Shown: positions 27,177-36,666 of the stretch, piece by piece
Layout of the letters: every line of letters starts with the position of its first letter
How positions within the stretch are numbered: position 1 is the first letter of the stretch
Assembly: GCF_001957135.1 (NCBI RefSeq)
Contig: NZ_MPHK01000009.1
Location: 83,734 to 147,733, forward strand
Direction of reading: 5' to 3'
Length of the DNA: 64,000 nucleotides
DNA from: Shewanella sp. UCD-KL21
GTDB lineage: Bacteria > Pseudomonadota > Gammaproteobacteria > Enterobacterales > Shewanellaceae
Translations under genes and position numbers: made by a program
The notes under the pieces: model-generated
Told to the model about the DNA's origin: nothing
Database searches by the model: none
Seen by the model: only the letters and a program-made list of their open reading frames with translations

Positions 27177-27794
27177 ATGAGCAACGAGTCAAACAAAGTA
27201 GATCAAGAGATCATTGATGCAGAAGTCGTCAATGAAACGGAAACTGAAGTCGCAGCAGAAGAGGCCACCGAAGTTGATGCGTTAACTCAAGCTAACCTTA
27301 AAATTGAAGCATTAGAGCAACAACTTGCTGAAACTCAAGCTGCCTTAGCTGAGCGTAAAGATGTTGAAATTCGTGCTGCTGCTGAAACAGCAAACATCCG
27401 CGCTCGTGCAGCAAAAGATGTTGAAAAAGCCCGTGCCTTCGCATTAGAAAAGTTCGTGAATGAACTTTTACCTGTATTAGATAATATGGAACGTGCACTT
27501 GCTGGTGTTGATGCTGAAGATGAAGCAACTAAAGCTATTGCTGAAGGTGTTGAATTAACCATGAAAGGGTTAATGGCTGCGGTTGAGAAAAATGGCGTAG
27601 TGCTTGTTAATCCATTAGGTGAAGCATTTAATCCAAACCATCACCAAGCTATCGGTATGCAGCCAAGTGCTGAATACCCTAAAGATACCGTGATGCTGGT
27701 TATGCAAAAAGGTTACATCTTAAAAGACCGTGTACTTCGCCCTGCGATGGTTATGGTGTCTCAAGGTGGCGCAAGTGTTGATACACAAGCGTAA
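27177..27794 (+). CDS. grpE: Nucleotide exchange factor GrpE
   Basis: Cochaperone of 205 residues that releases ADP from DnaK. The acidic N-terminus (1-45) leads into a long coiled coil and the conserved core [16 protein letters not shown] and [30 protein letters not shown], ending with [15 protein letters not shown] 27177 follows CTGGAGTG; an upstream ATG at 27132 would lie within the promoter's initial transcribed region. Heat-shock control by sigma-32 is strongly supported by the promoter just upstream. dnaK and dnaJ are not in the window. Confidence 0.96.
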   Translation: MSNESNKVDQEIIDAEVVNETETEVAAEEATEVDALTQANLKIEALEQQLAETQAALAERKDVEIRAAAETANIRARAAKDVEKARAFALEKFVNELLPVLDNMERALAGVDAEDEATKAIAEGVELTMKGLMAAVEKNGVVLVNPLGEAFNPNHHQAIGMQPSAEYPKDTVMLVMQKGYILKDRVLRPAMVMVSQGGASVDTQA

Positions 27795-27908
27795 TGCATA
27801 ACAATTGAGAAACTGACTGCTTGGCTTGCCAATCAATAACCAAAGGATTGGCAAGGCAATAGTTACTAATCAAGCATTAGTATCAAGCGTTAGTAATAAA
27901 GCGTTAAT

Positions 27909-27935
27909 AAAAAGGACTGCCAATGCAGTCCTTTT
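27909..27935. terminator. Bidirectional terminator between grpE and dxs
   Basis: Arms AAGGACTGC and GCAGTCCTT around CAAT, with A residues before and T residues after. It can end grpE on the plus strand and dxs on the minus strand. A second inverted repeat, TTGCCAATC / GATTGGCAA, lies at 27827-27856. Confidence 0.85.
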
Positions 27936-27985
27936 TTGTGATTTTTTATTAGCACCAATTAAATTGGTTTAACTACCTGAGGCGG

Positions 27986-29863
27986 TTAACTTAAATAGTC
28001 TTGAATTTGGGCTAAAACACCCGCGCCATCCAGTTTCAGCTCTAGGATAATTTCATCCGGCCCACCATGTTTGATAAACTCATCAGGTAAGCCAATTTGC
28101 AGCACAGGTTTTAAGATTTTCAGTTGATGCAGCGCTTCAATTACGCCGCTACCTGCACCGCCCATAATGGCATTTTCTTCAACGGTGACAATCACGTCAT
28201 GACTATGAGCAAGCTCAGCGAGCAGGGTTAAATCTAATGGCTTAACAAAGCGCATATCGGCAACAGTGGCATCGAGCGTCTCAGCGGCTTCAAGCGCTGC
28301 AGCAAGGGTTGTACCAAAGTTAACAATGGCCACACGTTGTGTTTGCTGTTGGCTTTGACGTTTAACCAAGCCTTTACCAATCGCAATTGGAGTCATTTCT
28401 TCAGTTGGTTCAATGCCTGTCGCGCTACCACGAGGGTAGCGAACCGCCGTCGGGCCATCTTTATAGCGATAGCCGGTATAGAGCATTTGGCGACATTCAT
28501 CTTCATCAGATGGCGCCATAACCACCATATTGGGAACACAACGCAGGAAGCTTAAATCAAAAGCACCTTGGTGAGTCGGGCCATCAGCGCCAACAATACC
28601 ACCGCGATCGATAGCAAATAACACTGGTAAGCGCTGCAGAGCGACATCGTGAATTAACTGATCGTAACCACGCTGCAAGAAAGTTGAATAGATAGCGACA
28701 ACAGCAGAGTAGCCTTCACACGCAAAACCTGCACCTAAGGTGACAGCGTGTTGCTCAGCAATCGCGGCATCAAAATACTGCTTTGGAAAACGCTGTGAAA
28801 ACTCAACCATGCCCGAGCCTTCACGCATGGCTGGCGTAATGGCGAGTAACTTGTCATCTTTTTCGGCAACATCACATAACCACTTACCGAAAATTTGCGA
28901 AAATGTCGGTGAACTTGGTTTTGCTTTCGGCTTTCTAAATTGAGTGTGGTCGAATTTAGGGACTGCATGCCAACCGATAGGATCTTTTTCTGCAGGCTCA
29001 TAACCACGACCTTTTTTAGTCATGATATGCAGGATTTGCGGGCCCTTTAAATCGCGCATATTGCGCAGGGTTTCAACTAATGAATCAACATCATGACCGT
29101 CAATCGGGCCAATATAGTTAAAACCTAGCTCTTCAAATAAGGTGCCAGGTACGACCATACCTTTAAGGTGTTCTTCCGTACGCTTAGCCATTTCTTTAAT
29201 GACTGGCATACCTTTAAGCACTTTTTTGCTGCTTTCACGAATAGTGGTGTAGAAACGGCCTGACATAAGCTGAGCTAAATGGTTATTCAGCGCGCCGACA
29301 TTTTCTGAGATTGACATCTCATTGTCATTTAATACCACTAACATGTCATTGTGCAGATCGCCGGCGTGGTTCATGGCTTCAAACACCATGCCGCCCGTCA
29401 TCGCGCCATCACCGATAACGGCCACGACTTTACGATTTTTCTGCTCTTTTTCTGCCGCCACAGCCATTGCTAATGCTGCACTAACAGAGGTGCCAGAATG
29501 CCCGACACTAAAGGTGTCGTATTCACTTTCTTCACGCCATGGAAAAGGGTGCAAGCCGTTCTTTTGACGAATGGTATGCATTCTGTCACGGCGACCGGTG
29601 AGAATTTTATGGGGGTAAGCTTGGTGGCCTACATCCCATACTACGCGGTCAAAAGGCGTGTTATAGACATAATGAAGGGCTACTGTTAATTCAACAGTAC
29701 CAAGGCCTGAAGCAAAATGGCCACTTGAGTTACTGACTGATTTAAGCAAAAACTGTCTTAATTCATCAGATAACTGTGGCAGCATGCCTTGCGGCAGCTT
29801 TTTCAAATCGTCAGGGGTATTAGCTTGGGCTAATACCGGAAATTGAGAATTATCGAAACTCAT
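27986..29863 (-). CDS. dxs: 1-deoxy-D-xylulose-5-phosphate synthase
   Basis: First enzyme of the MEP isoprenoid pathway, joining pyruvate and glyceraldehyde-3-phosphate with thiamine diphosphate. Length 625 residues. The segments [38 protein letters not shown], the TPP motif [21 protein letters not shown] with LND, and the C-terminal transketolase half are all typical. I start it at ATG 29863 (MSFDNSQFP), which aligns with E. coli Dxs; a longer frame would overlap ispA. It is last in xseB-ispA-dxs, 19 bases after ispA, supplying precursors for the ispA product. Confidence 0.96.
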   Translation of the reverse strand: MSFDNSQFPVLAQANTPDDLKKLPQGMLPQLSDELRQFLLKSVSNSSGHFASGLGTVELTVALHYVYNTPFDRVVWDVGHQAYPHKILTGRRDRMHTIRQKNGLHPFPWREESEYDTFSVGHSGTSVSAALAMAVAAEKEQKNRKVVAVIGDGAMTGGMVFEAMNHAGDLHNDMLVVLNDNEMSISENVGALNNHLAQLMSGRFYTTIRESSKKVLKGMPVIKEMAKRTEEHLKGMVVPGTLFEELGFNYIGPIDGHDVDSLVETLRNMRDLKGPQILHIMTKKGRGYEPAEKDPIGWHAVPKFDHTQFRKPKAKPSSPTFSQIFGKWLCDVAEKDDKLLAITPAMREGSGMVEFSQRFPKQYFDAAIAEQHAVTLGAGFACEGYSAVVAIYSTFLQRGYDQLIHDVALQRLPVLFAIDRGGIVGADGPTHQGAFDLSFLRCVPNMVVMAPSDEDECRQMLYTGYRYKDGPTAVRYPRGSATGIEPTEEMTPIAIGKGLVKRQSQQQTQRVAIVNFGTTLAAALEAAETLDATVADMRFVKPLDLTLLAELAHSHDVIVTVEENAIMGGAGSGVIEALHQLKILKPVLQIGLPDEFIKHGGPDEIILELKLDGAGVLAQIQDYLS

Positions 29864-29882
29864 ATGGCGGTAAACTGTCTCT

Positions 29883-30764
29883 TTATATTCTTCGCGCAAT
29901 GATATAGCGGGCGAAGTCTGCAATTAACTGGCTATTGTAGGTCAATTTGGCCAGCGCTGATAGTGCATCGTTAATTAGTTGCTCGGCGCATTCATTTGCC
30001 CCCTCAAGCCCTAATAATTTAGGAAATGTACTTTTATTGGATTCTTGATCACTGCCTTGGGGTTTACCCAATTCTTCAGTGCTGGCAATGATGTCTAAAA
30101 TGTCATCTTGTACTTGGAAGGCTAAGCCAATATTGGCGGCAAAGTCCCTAATAATTTGTTGGTCTTGGCTTGAAGCTGATGCCGCGATTAAGGCAAGTTC
30201 AGCTGCGCAGCTAATTAAGGCACCGGTTTTTTTATTGTGTAACTGGGTTAGCTGCTCAAGGTTAATACGCTTGTTAGTGGCGCCTAGATCAATAGCTTGT
30301 CCGCCGCACATACCACTATAACCTGATGCTTTAGCTAAAGCGGTTACCATGGCTAGCTGCTGAGTGGCGCTAATTTGCTCATTAGGCTCGCAAATAAGTT
30401 CAAAGGCTAAGGTTTGCAAGGCATCGCCTGCAAGGATAGCGCTGGCTTCATCAAAAGCAATATGCACCGTTGGCTGACCGCGGCGCAGGGCATCATCGTC
30501 CATGGCGGGTAAATCATCATGGATTAATGAATAGGCATGAATACATTCGATAGCGGCTGCGGCGTTATCAAGCTGCTTTAAATCAGCACCGAGCATCTCA
30601 CCAATGCTATAAACCATAAAAGGTCGAATGCGTTTGCCGCCCAATAAGGCGCCGTGGGTCATTGCGGCTTTTAATACAGGGGCAGTGTCATCAAGCTGGG
30701 CAAGCTTAGTTGCTAAAACTTGGTTCACGCGTTGTTGGTATTGTTCAATTGACTGGGCTAACAC
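29883..30764 (-). CDS. ispA: Geranyl/farnesyl diphosphate synthase
   Basis: Prenyl transferase of 293 residues making farnesyl diphosphate for quinone and cell-wall carrier synthesis. The first Asp-rich motif is DDLPAMDDD (83-91) and the second is [16 protein letters not shown] and the substrate-binding GQAIDLG are also present. The start lies two bases after the xseB stop, so the genes are co-translated. Confidence 0.95.
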   Translation of the reverse strand: MLAQSIEQYQQRVNQVLATKLAQLDDTAPVLKAAMTHGALLGGKRIRPFMVYSIGEMLGADLKQLDNAAAAIECIHAYSLIHDDLPAMDDDALRRGQPTVHIAFDEASAILAGDALQTLAFELICEPNEQISATQQLAMVTALAKASGYSGMCGGQAIDLGATNKRINLEQLTQLHNKKTGALISCAAELALIAASASSQDQQIIRDFAANIGLAFQVQDDILDIIASTEELGKPQGSDQESNKSTFPKLLGLEGANECAEQLINDALSALAKLTYNSQLIADFARYIIARRI

Positions 30765-30766
30765 AC

Positions 30767-31003
30767 TTATTCGCCTTCAACGGTAAATGGGCTGAGGTTG
30801 GTATCGTCTTCATTTAATAAGATGGAAACTTTTTGTTGAGCCTGCTCTAGCTTAGACTGGCTCTGGCGCACTAGCTTAATGCCGCGCTCAAATTGTTTAA
30901 GGGCATTGTCTAAAGTGACTTCACCTTGCTCAAGATCTGCAACAATGTTTTCAAGCTCCGACAAGGATTCTTCAAAACTTAGATTCTCAGGTTTTTTTGC
31001 CAC
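30767..31003 (-). CDS. xseB: Exodeoxyribonuclease VII small subunit
   Basis: Protein of 78 residues with the family core SFEESLSELENIVADLEQGE and a helical region to LEQAQQKVSILL. It associates with XseA (not in the window) to degrade single-stranded DNA. The start codon is GTG at 31003, with AAGGAA eight bases upstream. First gene of xseB-ispA-dxs, a common gammaproteobacterial order. Confidence 0.93.
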   Translation of the reverse strand: MAKKPENLSFEESLSELENIVADLEQGEVTLDNALKQFERGIKLVRQSQSKLEQAQQKVSILLNEDDTNLSPFTVEGE

Positions 31004-31401
31004 AATTCTTATTCCTTCTATTATGCGGGGACAAGGTATATCAGGCCGCGCTAAGGGTCAAATTCAGTCGTTGTTTATTTGCTCAATAGCACGCTTTGTG
31101 ACTGAATATTTATATAATTCATAAAATATTCCTAAACTTGGGCTAAGTTTGACCGATATAGATAATGAATACCAGTGTCAGGCGGTCGCTTTAAGCGAGG
31201 TTTGAAATCCATGGTAGTAATAATGGTAGTCGTAATAGCAGTTTTTGATGCTTTTTTGATAAACCAGCCAATTAATCGATGAAAGTGTCACTGTATGAGT
31301 TTTTTTTGTTCGTTTGAACATTTGTCCCAATAGCTCAGAGTGTTACATTGGTATTCATAGAAGTAAGGCAGCATTATTAAGACTGCGCTCAAGGAGAAAT
31401 T
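31004..31401. other. Divergent intergenic region between xseB and pomA
   Basis: About 398 bases with promoters for both directions. The one recognisable element is the sigma-28-type promoter at 31133-31159, listed separately. An AAGGAG at 31391-31396 belongs to pomA. No small gene was seen. Confidence 0.55.
31133..31159 (+). promoter_or_regulatory. Candidate sigma-28 (FliA) promoter for pomAB
   Basis: TAAA at 31133-31136, exactly 15 bases, then ACCGATAT at 31152-31159. The consensus is TAAA-N15-GCCGATAA, so the first box is perfect and the second matches 6 of 8 bases. Motor stator genes are FliA-dependent in related bacteria. The leader would be about 235 bases long. Confidence 0.65.
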
Positions 31402-32169
31402 GTGGATTTAGCAACCCTAATAGGTTTAATAGGCGCCTTCGCTTTTATTATTGGTTCTATGGTGAACAGTGGTGGGATTTCAATTTTTATTGATGCGCCA
31501 TCGGTGATGATTGTGCTTATTGGTTCTCTGTTCGTTGTGATGATGAAATATAATCTTAAGCAATTTTTAGGTGCGGTGAAAATTGGCGCTAAAGCTTTCA
31601 TGTTTAAAATTGATAAGCCTGAGGAGTTAATTGACCAATCAGTGAATATGGCTGATGCAGCCCGTAAAGGGGGCTTTTTAGCATTAGAAGAAGCGCAGAT
31701 CGGTAACAGTTTTATGCAAAAAGCGGTCGACATGTTAGTGGATGGCCATGATGGTGATGTGGTGCGTGAAGCCCTTGAAAAAGATATCGCCTTGACTGAA
31801 CAAAGACATAAAACCGGCATTGGCATTTTTAAATCCTTAGGTGATGTGGCCCCAGCCATGGGCATGATTGGTACTTTGATTGGTTTAGTGGCCATGCTAT
31901 CGAATATGGATGACCCTAAATCAATTGGTCCGGCAATGGCGGTGGCATTATTAACCACGCTTTATGGCGCGATTATCGCCAATATGGTGGCACTCCCGAT
32001 TGCTGATAAATTGCAATTACGTATGAGTGAAGAGTTACTTAACCGCAATTTGATTATGGATGCGGTCTTGGCGATCCAAGATGGTCAGAACCCACGTGTT
32101 ATCGAAGGTTTCCTGAAAAATTATCTAGGTGAAAAACAACGTCAAATCGATACCACGGACGGAGAGTAG
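31402..32169 (+). CDS. pomA: Flagellar motor stator protein PomA (MotA family)
   Basis: Inner-membrane stator subunit of 255 residues with four hydrophobic segments: two near the N-terminus (5-50) and two around 148-200, separated by a large cytoplasmic loop carrying charged residues that contact the rotor. The PomA-type stretches DLATLIGLIGAFAFIIGSM and GDVAPAMGMIGTLIGLVAML are clear. The start is GTG at 31402 with AAGGAG at 31391-31396. Adjacent pomB starts three bases after the stop. The sodium-type assignment is by overall resemblance. Confidence 0.93.
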   Translation: MDLATLIGLIGAFAFIIGSMVNSGGISIFIDAPSVMIVLIGSLFVVMMKYNLKQFLGAVKIGAKAFMFKIDKPEELIDQSVNMADAARKGGFLALEEAQIGNSFMQKAVDMLVDGHDGDVVREALEKDIALTEQRHKTGIGIFKSLGDVAPAMGMIGTLIGLVAMLSNMDDPKSIGPAMAVALLTTLYGAIIANMVALPIADKLQLRMSEELLNRNLIMDAVLAIQDGQNPRVIEGFLKNYLGEKQRQIDTTDGE

Positions 32170-32172
32170 CTC

Positions 32173-33108
32173 ATGGCTAAAAAAGCCAAGTGTGATTGTC
32201 CCCCCCCTGGAGCGCCGTTATGGCTAGCCACCTTTGCGGATCTTATGTCGTTATTGATGTGCTTTTTTGTGTTGCTGCTGGCGTTCTCTGAAATGGACGT
32301 GATGAAGTTTAAACAAATTGCCGGTTCGATGAAGTATGCCTTCGGGGTGCAAAATAAAGTTGAAGTTAAAGATATTCCTAAAGGCACCTCGGTGATTGCG
32401 TTAGAGTTTCGGCCGGGAAAACCGGATCCTACTCCGATAGAAATTATTAATCAGCAAACCAATGAGATGACAGAGCAAACCATCGAGTATCAAGCAGGCG
32501 ATGATGCCAGTGCGGGTGGGGTGCAAAAACAGCAAGGGGATAATCGCGGCGGCAATGCTCAAGCGACGGCTCAGCAACAAGCACAGGCTCAGCAAGCCCA
32601 AGCGAAGTCTGAGCAAGAAAACATTAACGACCAAGTGAAAAAAATGGCCGAAAAACTCAATGAGGAAATTGTTGATGGCGCCATCGAAATTGAATCATTA
32701 GGGCAACAGATTATTATCCGGATCCGCGAGAAAGGCTCTTTTGCATCGGGTTCAGGCTTTTTACAGCCAAGATTTAAACCTGTGGTTCGCTCAATTGGTG
32801 ACTTATTAAAAGATGTCCCCGGCATTATCACAGTATCAGGTCATACTGATGGCATGCACATTAGCAATGAGCTTTACAGTTCTAATTGGGACTTATCCAG
32901 TAAACGCGCAGTCTCAGTCGCCCATGAACTGGCCAAAGTGACAGGCTTTGATGACAGCAGAATGCGGGTGGTGGGTATGGCATCTAATGCGCCATTAGTG
33001 GCTAACGACTCGGATAAAAACCGTAGCCGTAATCGCCGAGTTGAAATTGCCATTGAACAAGGCAAGGCAACAGAGTCTGCTGAGATAGAAGTACTCGCGC
33101 CACAATAA
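32173..33108 (+). CDS. pomB: Flagellar motor stator protein PomB (MotB family)
   Basis: Stator subunit of 311 residues. After a short N-terminal stretch (CDCPPPGAPLW) comes the single membrane helix with the ion-carrying D23 (TFADLMSLLMCFFVLLLAF). A Gln/Ala-rich plug and linker region (about 110-160) leads to the OmpA-like peptidoglycan-binding domain (VSGHTDGM, SKRAVSVAHEL, NRSRNRRVEIAIE). The sequence around D23 is of PomB type, which points to sodium as the coupling ion. A terminator follows. Confidence 0.94.
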   Translation: MAKKAKCDCPPPGAPLWLATFADLMSLLMCFFVLLLAFSEMDVMKFKQIAGSMKYAFGVQNKVEVKDIPKGTSVIALEFRPGKPDPTPIEIINQQTNEMTEQTIEYQAGDDASAGGVQKQQGDNRGGNAQATAQQQAQAQQAQAKSEQENINDQVKKMAEKLNEEIVDGAIEIESLGQQIIIRIREKGSFASGSGFLQPRFKPVVRSIGDLLKDVPGIITVSGHTDGMHISNELYSSNWDLSSKRAVSVAHELAKVTGFDDSRMRVVGMASNAPLVANDSDKNRSRNRRVEIAIEQGKATESAEIEVLAPQ

Positions 33109-33148
33109 CAGCAGCCATAGAAACGGGCTCTTTATATAAGATGATATT

Positions 33149-33175
33149 AGCCGCTTAGACCTTAAGCGGCTTTTT
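33149..33175 (+). terminator. Intrinsic terminator after pomB
   Basis: Perfect arms AGCCGCTTA and TAAGCGGCT around GACCT, followed by TTTT. The tandem repeat at 33172 begins inside the T-tract. Confidence 0.85.
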
Positions 33176-33430
33176 ATCGGCTTTAAATAGCGCTGTAGAC
33201 CCAGTAATCGCAACGCCGTTTGTTGCAGCATTGCTTAGACTGTTAATTTTATCGGCTTTAAATAGCGCCGTAGACCCAGTAATCACAACGCCATTTTAGC
33301 TACGCCGTGTTGCAGCATTGCTTAGACTGTTAATTTTATCGGCTTTAAATAGCGCCGTAGACCCAGTAATCGCAACGCCGTTTTAGCTACGCCGTGTTGC
33401 AGCATTGCTTAGACTGTTAATTTTATTCGG
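33172..33430. repeat. Tandem repeat with 87-bp unit downstream of pomAB
   Basis: Units starting TTTTATCGGCTTTAAATAGC begin at 33172, 33247 and 33334, with a partial fourth start at 33421. The second and third units are 87 bases and almost identical; the first is 75 bases, lacking 12 bases that include TTAGCTACGCC. No reading frame is kept open through the units. The unit's end (GCTTAGACTG...TTTTATCGG) resembles the pomB terminator region, so the array may have grown from it. Confidence 0.9.
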
Positions 33431-33647
33431 ATTTGATGACAGCCTTAGCAGCTAAGCTCAACGATTGTGTGTAATAAAATTTATTGTGTTTGGTATATAG
33501 ACAGTTTTTGCTATAATCCCGCCTTTGTTGGCTGGTTAATTTCCAGCCATTATTATTTTTGACTTTTATGCATCGATAATGAACTGAATATCAGCTCAAT
33601 CCGTAGTCGTAAAAGTGAACATCCAAACCAGTTGCCGCGGAAGTCCA

Positions 33648-35102
33648 ATGAAGTTTATTGTAAAGCTATACCCAGAAATCATGATGAAAAGTAAAACTGT
33701 TCGTATGCGTTTTACTAAAATTCTTGAGACCAACATTCGAAATGTACTTAAAAAAGTTGATGACGAAGTAAAAGTACAACGTCAGTGGGATCGCATCATG
33801 ATCCACGTCAACAGCGATGAACAAGCGCGCATTAACGCCATTGCTGAGCGTTTGGAATGTATTCCTGGTATTGCTCATGTTGTGCAAGTTGATGAATACC
33901 GTTTTGAGTCAATGGATGATATCTATCAGCAAGTATTGCCTGTTTATAAAGCGCAACTGGCAGGTAAAACCTTCTGTGTTCGTGTTAAGCGTACTGGTAA
34001 GCATGATTTTAATTCAATTGAAGTTGAGCGCTACGTTGGCGGTGGCTTAAACCAGCATACCGATGCGGTCGGTGTGAAATTGAAAAATCCAGATATGACG
34101 GTTAATTTAGAAATTGACCATGAAAAACTGTATATGGTTGTGCGCCGTATTCCAGGTTTGGGTGGTTTCCCTATGGCGACTCAAGAAGATGTATTATCGC
34201 TTATCTCGGGTGGATTTGATTCAGGCGTATCAAGCTATCAGTTCATCAAAAAAGGTGCCCGCACACACTATTGTTTCTTTAACTTAGGTGGCGCACAGCA
34301 TGAGATAGGTGTTAAGCAAGTGGCTTATCATTTATGGCAAAAATATGGTGAGTCACATAAAGTGCGCTTTATGACGGTACCATTTGAGCCAGTGGTTGCT
34401 GAAATTTTAGAAAAAATTGATAACGGTCAAATGGGCGTTATCTTAAAGCGTATGATGATGCGCGCCGCCACTAAAATGGCTGAAAAGTACAACATCCAAG
34501 CTTTGGTTACCGGTGAGAGTTTAGGCCAAGTTTCAAGCCAAACCCTGACCAACTTGAACGTGATTGACCGCTGTACGGATTTATTGATTTTACGTCCATT
34601 GATCACCATGGATAAGCAAGACATTATCAATGAAAGCCGCCAAATTGGTACTGAAGATTTCGCTAAAGCGATTCCTGAGTATTGTGGTGTAATTTCGCAA
34701 AAGCCAACCGTTAAGGCTGTACTGGCAAAAATTGAAGCAGAAGAGCTTAAGTTCAGTGAAGACTTAATTGACCGTATCGTGGAAGATGCCGTGGTTATCG
34801 ACATTAAACAAATTGCTGAAAAAGTTGAAACCACAGTAAGTGAAACCGAAACCGTTGATGCTATTGAAGCGGGCAGTGTTGTGATTGATATCAGAGCACA
34901 AGATGAAGAAGAGCAAAACCCACTAAGCATTGATGGCACTGAAATCTTAAAAATTCCTTTCTTTAAATTAGCAACGCAATTTGCTGATTTAGATAAAAGT
35001 AAAACTTACTTACTGTACTGTGATCGCGGCGTAATGAGTAAATTGCAGGCGTTATACTTGACTGAACAAGGTCACAGCAACGTTAAAGTATACCGTCCTT
35101 AA
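33648..35102 (+). CDS. thiI: tRNA 4-thiouridine synthetase ThiI
   Basis: Transfers sulfur to U8 of tRNA and supplies sulfur for thiamine thiazole synthesis. The 484-residue protein aligns with E. coli ThiI (482) end to end: an N-terminal ferredoxin-like and THUMP part, the PP-loop ATPase motif [30 protein letters not shown], and a C-terminal rhodanese domain with the persulfide cysteine in [18 protein letters not shown] 33648 is chosen because of GGAAG upstream and the alignment ([12 protein letters not shown]). Confidence 0.96.
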   Translation: MKFIVKLYPEIMMKSKTVRMRFTKILETNIRNVLKKVDDEVKVQRQWDRIMIHVNSDEQARINAIAERLECIPGIAHVVQVDEYRFESMDDIYQQVLPVYKAQLAGKTFCVRVKRTGKHDFNSIEVERYVGGGLNQHTDAVGVKLKNPDMTVNLEIDHEKLYMVVRRIPGLGGFPMATQEDVLSLISGGFDSGVSSYQFIKKGARTHYCFFNLGGAQHEIGVKQVAYHLWQKYGESHKVRFMTVPFEPVVAEILEKIDNGQMGVILKRMMMRAATKMAEKYNIQALVTGESLGQVSSQTLTNLNVIDRCTDLLILRPLITMDKQDIINESRQIGTEDFAKAIPEYCGVISQKPTVKAVLAKIEAEELKFSEDLIDRIVEDAVVIDIKQIAEKVETTVSETETVDAIEAGSVVIDIRAQDEEEQNPLSIDGTEILKIPFFKLATQFADLDKSKTYLLYCDRGVMSKLQALYLTEQGHSNVKVYRP

Positions 35103-35201
35103 TGGCGTAAAAGGAGTATCGCGAGTCGATGCTCCTACTTAAGCATTGCAGGCTGTGATGTGTATTTCATATTGAAACTGCGACAGTCATTTCAGCCCAT
35201 A

Positions 35202-35243
35202 AAAAAACCGCATTACCATTAAAATGGTCAATGCGGTTTTTTT
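35202..35243. terminator. Bidirectional terminator between thiI and the small secreted protein gene
   Basis: Arms AAACCGCATTACCATT and AATGGTCAATGCGGTTT with one bulged base, A-run before and T-run after. It can serve both convergent genes. Confidence 0.88.
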
Positions 35244-35263
35244 GTTACTGGTTTTACAGTAAA

Positions 35264-35500
35264 TTAATCAGCAGTGCGCGTTTCAGCAGTAGTGATTGGC
35301 TGTTGAACTTCTTTGTCTGCAGCTAAAGTGCTGTTAACATCAACCTGAACATTACTTTGCATTTCTGACATGCTTTGCTCAAGCTCTGCGTTTATTGAAG
35401 CTTGAAGGTCGCTGATATCAATGCTTTCTTCATTTGCGCTAGCTGTAAAAGCAAAACAAGAAAGTAAAGCTACTGTAGCTAATGATTTTAAATTGAACAT
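35264..35500 (-). CDS. Small secreted acidic protein, function unknown
   Basis: A 78-residue precursor. The first 22 residues form a signal peptide (LATVALLSCFAFTASA) with cleavage expected before NEESID. The mature part is about 56 residues, acidic, rich in Ser, Gln, Glu and Val, with helical propensity and no cysteine. I do not recognise a family. GGAGGCGACC precedes the ATG, and a terminator shared with thiI follows, so expression is likely. It is divergent from gcvA. Confidence 0.75.
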   Translation of the reverse strand: MFNLKSLATVALLSCFAFTASANEESIDISDLQASINAELEQSMSEMQSNVQVDVNSTLAADKEVQQPITTAETRTAD

Positions 35501-35678
35501 AAAGGTCGCCTCCGGGCTGACTTAACACTGGCGGACACTCCCTTTCACTGCGTAGAAGTTGTCCAACTCAGCATAAATTTGATGGTCATAATTTAACCGA
35601 ACACAGTGTTCTTTACAAACGACAAAATATAACGCTATTCATTAGAAAAACTAATTAAAAAACGAGAGATGGATCACT

Positions 35679-36590
35679 ATGTCGCGAAGATTGCCACCTT
35701 TGAACGCGGTAAAAGCATTTGAAGCAGCAGCAAGGCACTTGAGCTTTACCCGTGCCGCTGAAGAGTTGTTTGTTACTCAGGCTGCAGTTAGTCATCAAAT
35801 AAAAGCATTAGAAGATTTTCTAGGCCTAAAACTGTTTCGCCGCAAAAATCGTTCGCTTTTATTGACCGAAGAAGGTCAAAGTTATTTCCTCGATATTAAA
35901 GATATTTTTATCCAATTAGGTGAATCAACCGACCGATTATTAGCCCGAAGCGCCATTGGTTCGTTAACGGTAAGCATGTCACCAAGTTTTGCAATTCAAT
36001 GGCTTGTGCCGCGTTTGGCTAAGTTTAGTGAACAAAACCCCGATATTGATGTGCGCATTAAAGCTGTTGACAGCGAAACGGGCTCATTGACGGATGATGT
36101 GGATGTGGCCATCTATTATGGCCAAGGTAATTGGCCGGGCTTAAGAGCGGATAAATTGCGTAATGAAGTGCTCATCCCGGTGTGTTCACCACTGTTACTT
36201 AATGGTCCTAAACCATTAGAGAAACCCAGCGACTTAAAAAATCATACCTTACTGCATGACTCTAGCCGTCATGATTGGCAGGCATGGTTTAGACAATGTG
36301 GAATTAGTGAAATTAATGTTAATTCTGGCCCTATCTTTAGTCATTCATCGTTAGTACTGCAAGCTGCCGCTCATGGCCAAGGCATTGCGCTGGGTTACAG
36401 CGTACTCGCAAGGCCGGATATTAAAGCTGGCCGCTTGGTGTGTCCCTTCTCTGAAGTGTTAGTCAGTAAAGATGCTTATTACCTAGTGTGTCAGCAAAAT
36501 CATTCTGAATTAGGTAAAGTCGCCGCCTTTAGAGAGTGGATGGTGGATATGTTTGCTGAAGAGTCACGCAGTGAATTATTGTCAGGCTAG
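35679..36590 (+). CDS. gcvA: LysR-family regulator GcvA-like
   Basis: Transcription factor of 303 residues with an N-terminal winged helix-turn-helix (PLNAVKAFEAAARHLSFTRAAEEL...TQAAVSHQIKALE, about 6-50) and a substrate-binding domain. The opening and the segment MSPSFAIQWLVPRLAKFSEQNPDI are characteristic of GcvA, the glycine-cleavage activator. The E. coli order gcvA-ygdD-rlmM is preserved here apart from one inserted hydrolase gene, which supports the name. gcvTHP is not in the window. Confidence 0.88.
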   Translation: MSRRLPPLNAVKAFEAAARHLSFTRAAEELFVTQAAVSHQIKALEDFLGLKLFRRKNRSLLLTEEGQSYFLDIKDIFIQLGESTDRLLARSAIGSLTVSMSPSFAIQWLVPRLAKFSEQNPDIDVRIKAVDSETGSLTDDVDVAIYYGQGNWPGLRADKLRNEVLIPVCSPLLLNGPKPLEKPSDLKNHTLLHDSSRHDWQAWFRQCGISEINVNSGPIFSHSSLVLQAAAHGQGIALGYSVLARPDIKAGRLVCPFSEVLVSKDAYYLVCQQNHSELGKVAAFREWMVDMFAEESRSELLSG

Positions 36591-36666
36591 GGTTAACTTA
36601 GCCAAGCTTAACTATATAGCGTAGTAATTAATACTTTTGTCACTAACAATTGAAGAAACCAATGAT

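Larger units (their letters stand above)
33109..33647. other. Intergenic region between pomB and thiI
   Basis: A 539-base stretch: pomB terminator, the 87-bp tandem repeat, then about 215 bases leading to thiI with a likely promoter TTGTGT...TATAAT near 33484-33516 (TTGCTATAATCCC). GGAAG at 33639-33643 is the thiI ribosome-binding site. No thiamine riboswitch motif was recognised. Confidence 0.5.

Noticed and set aside
31389..31958. A 189-codon frame antisense to pomA
   Set aside because: Shadow of a hydrophobic membrane protein gene; no ribosome-binding site and no plausible product.
33172..33430. CRISPR or insertion-sequence remnant downstream of pomB
   Set aside because: The units adjoin directly without spacers, and there are no terminal inverted repeats or transposase fragments.
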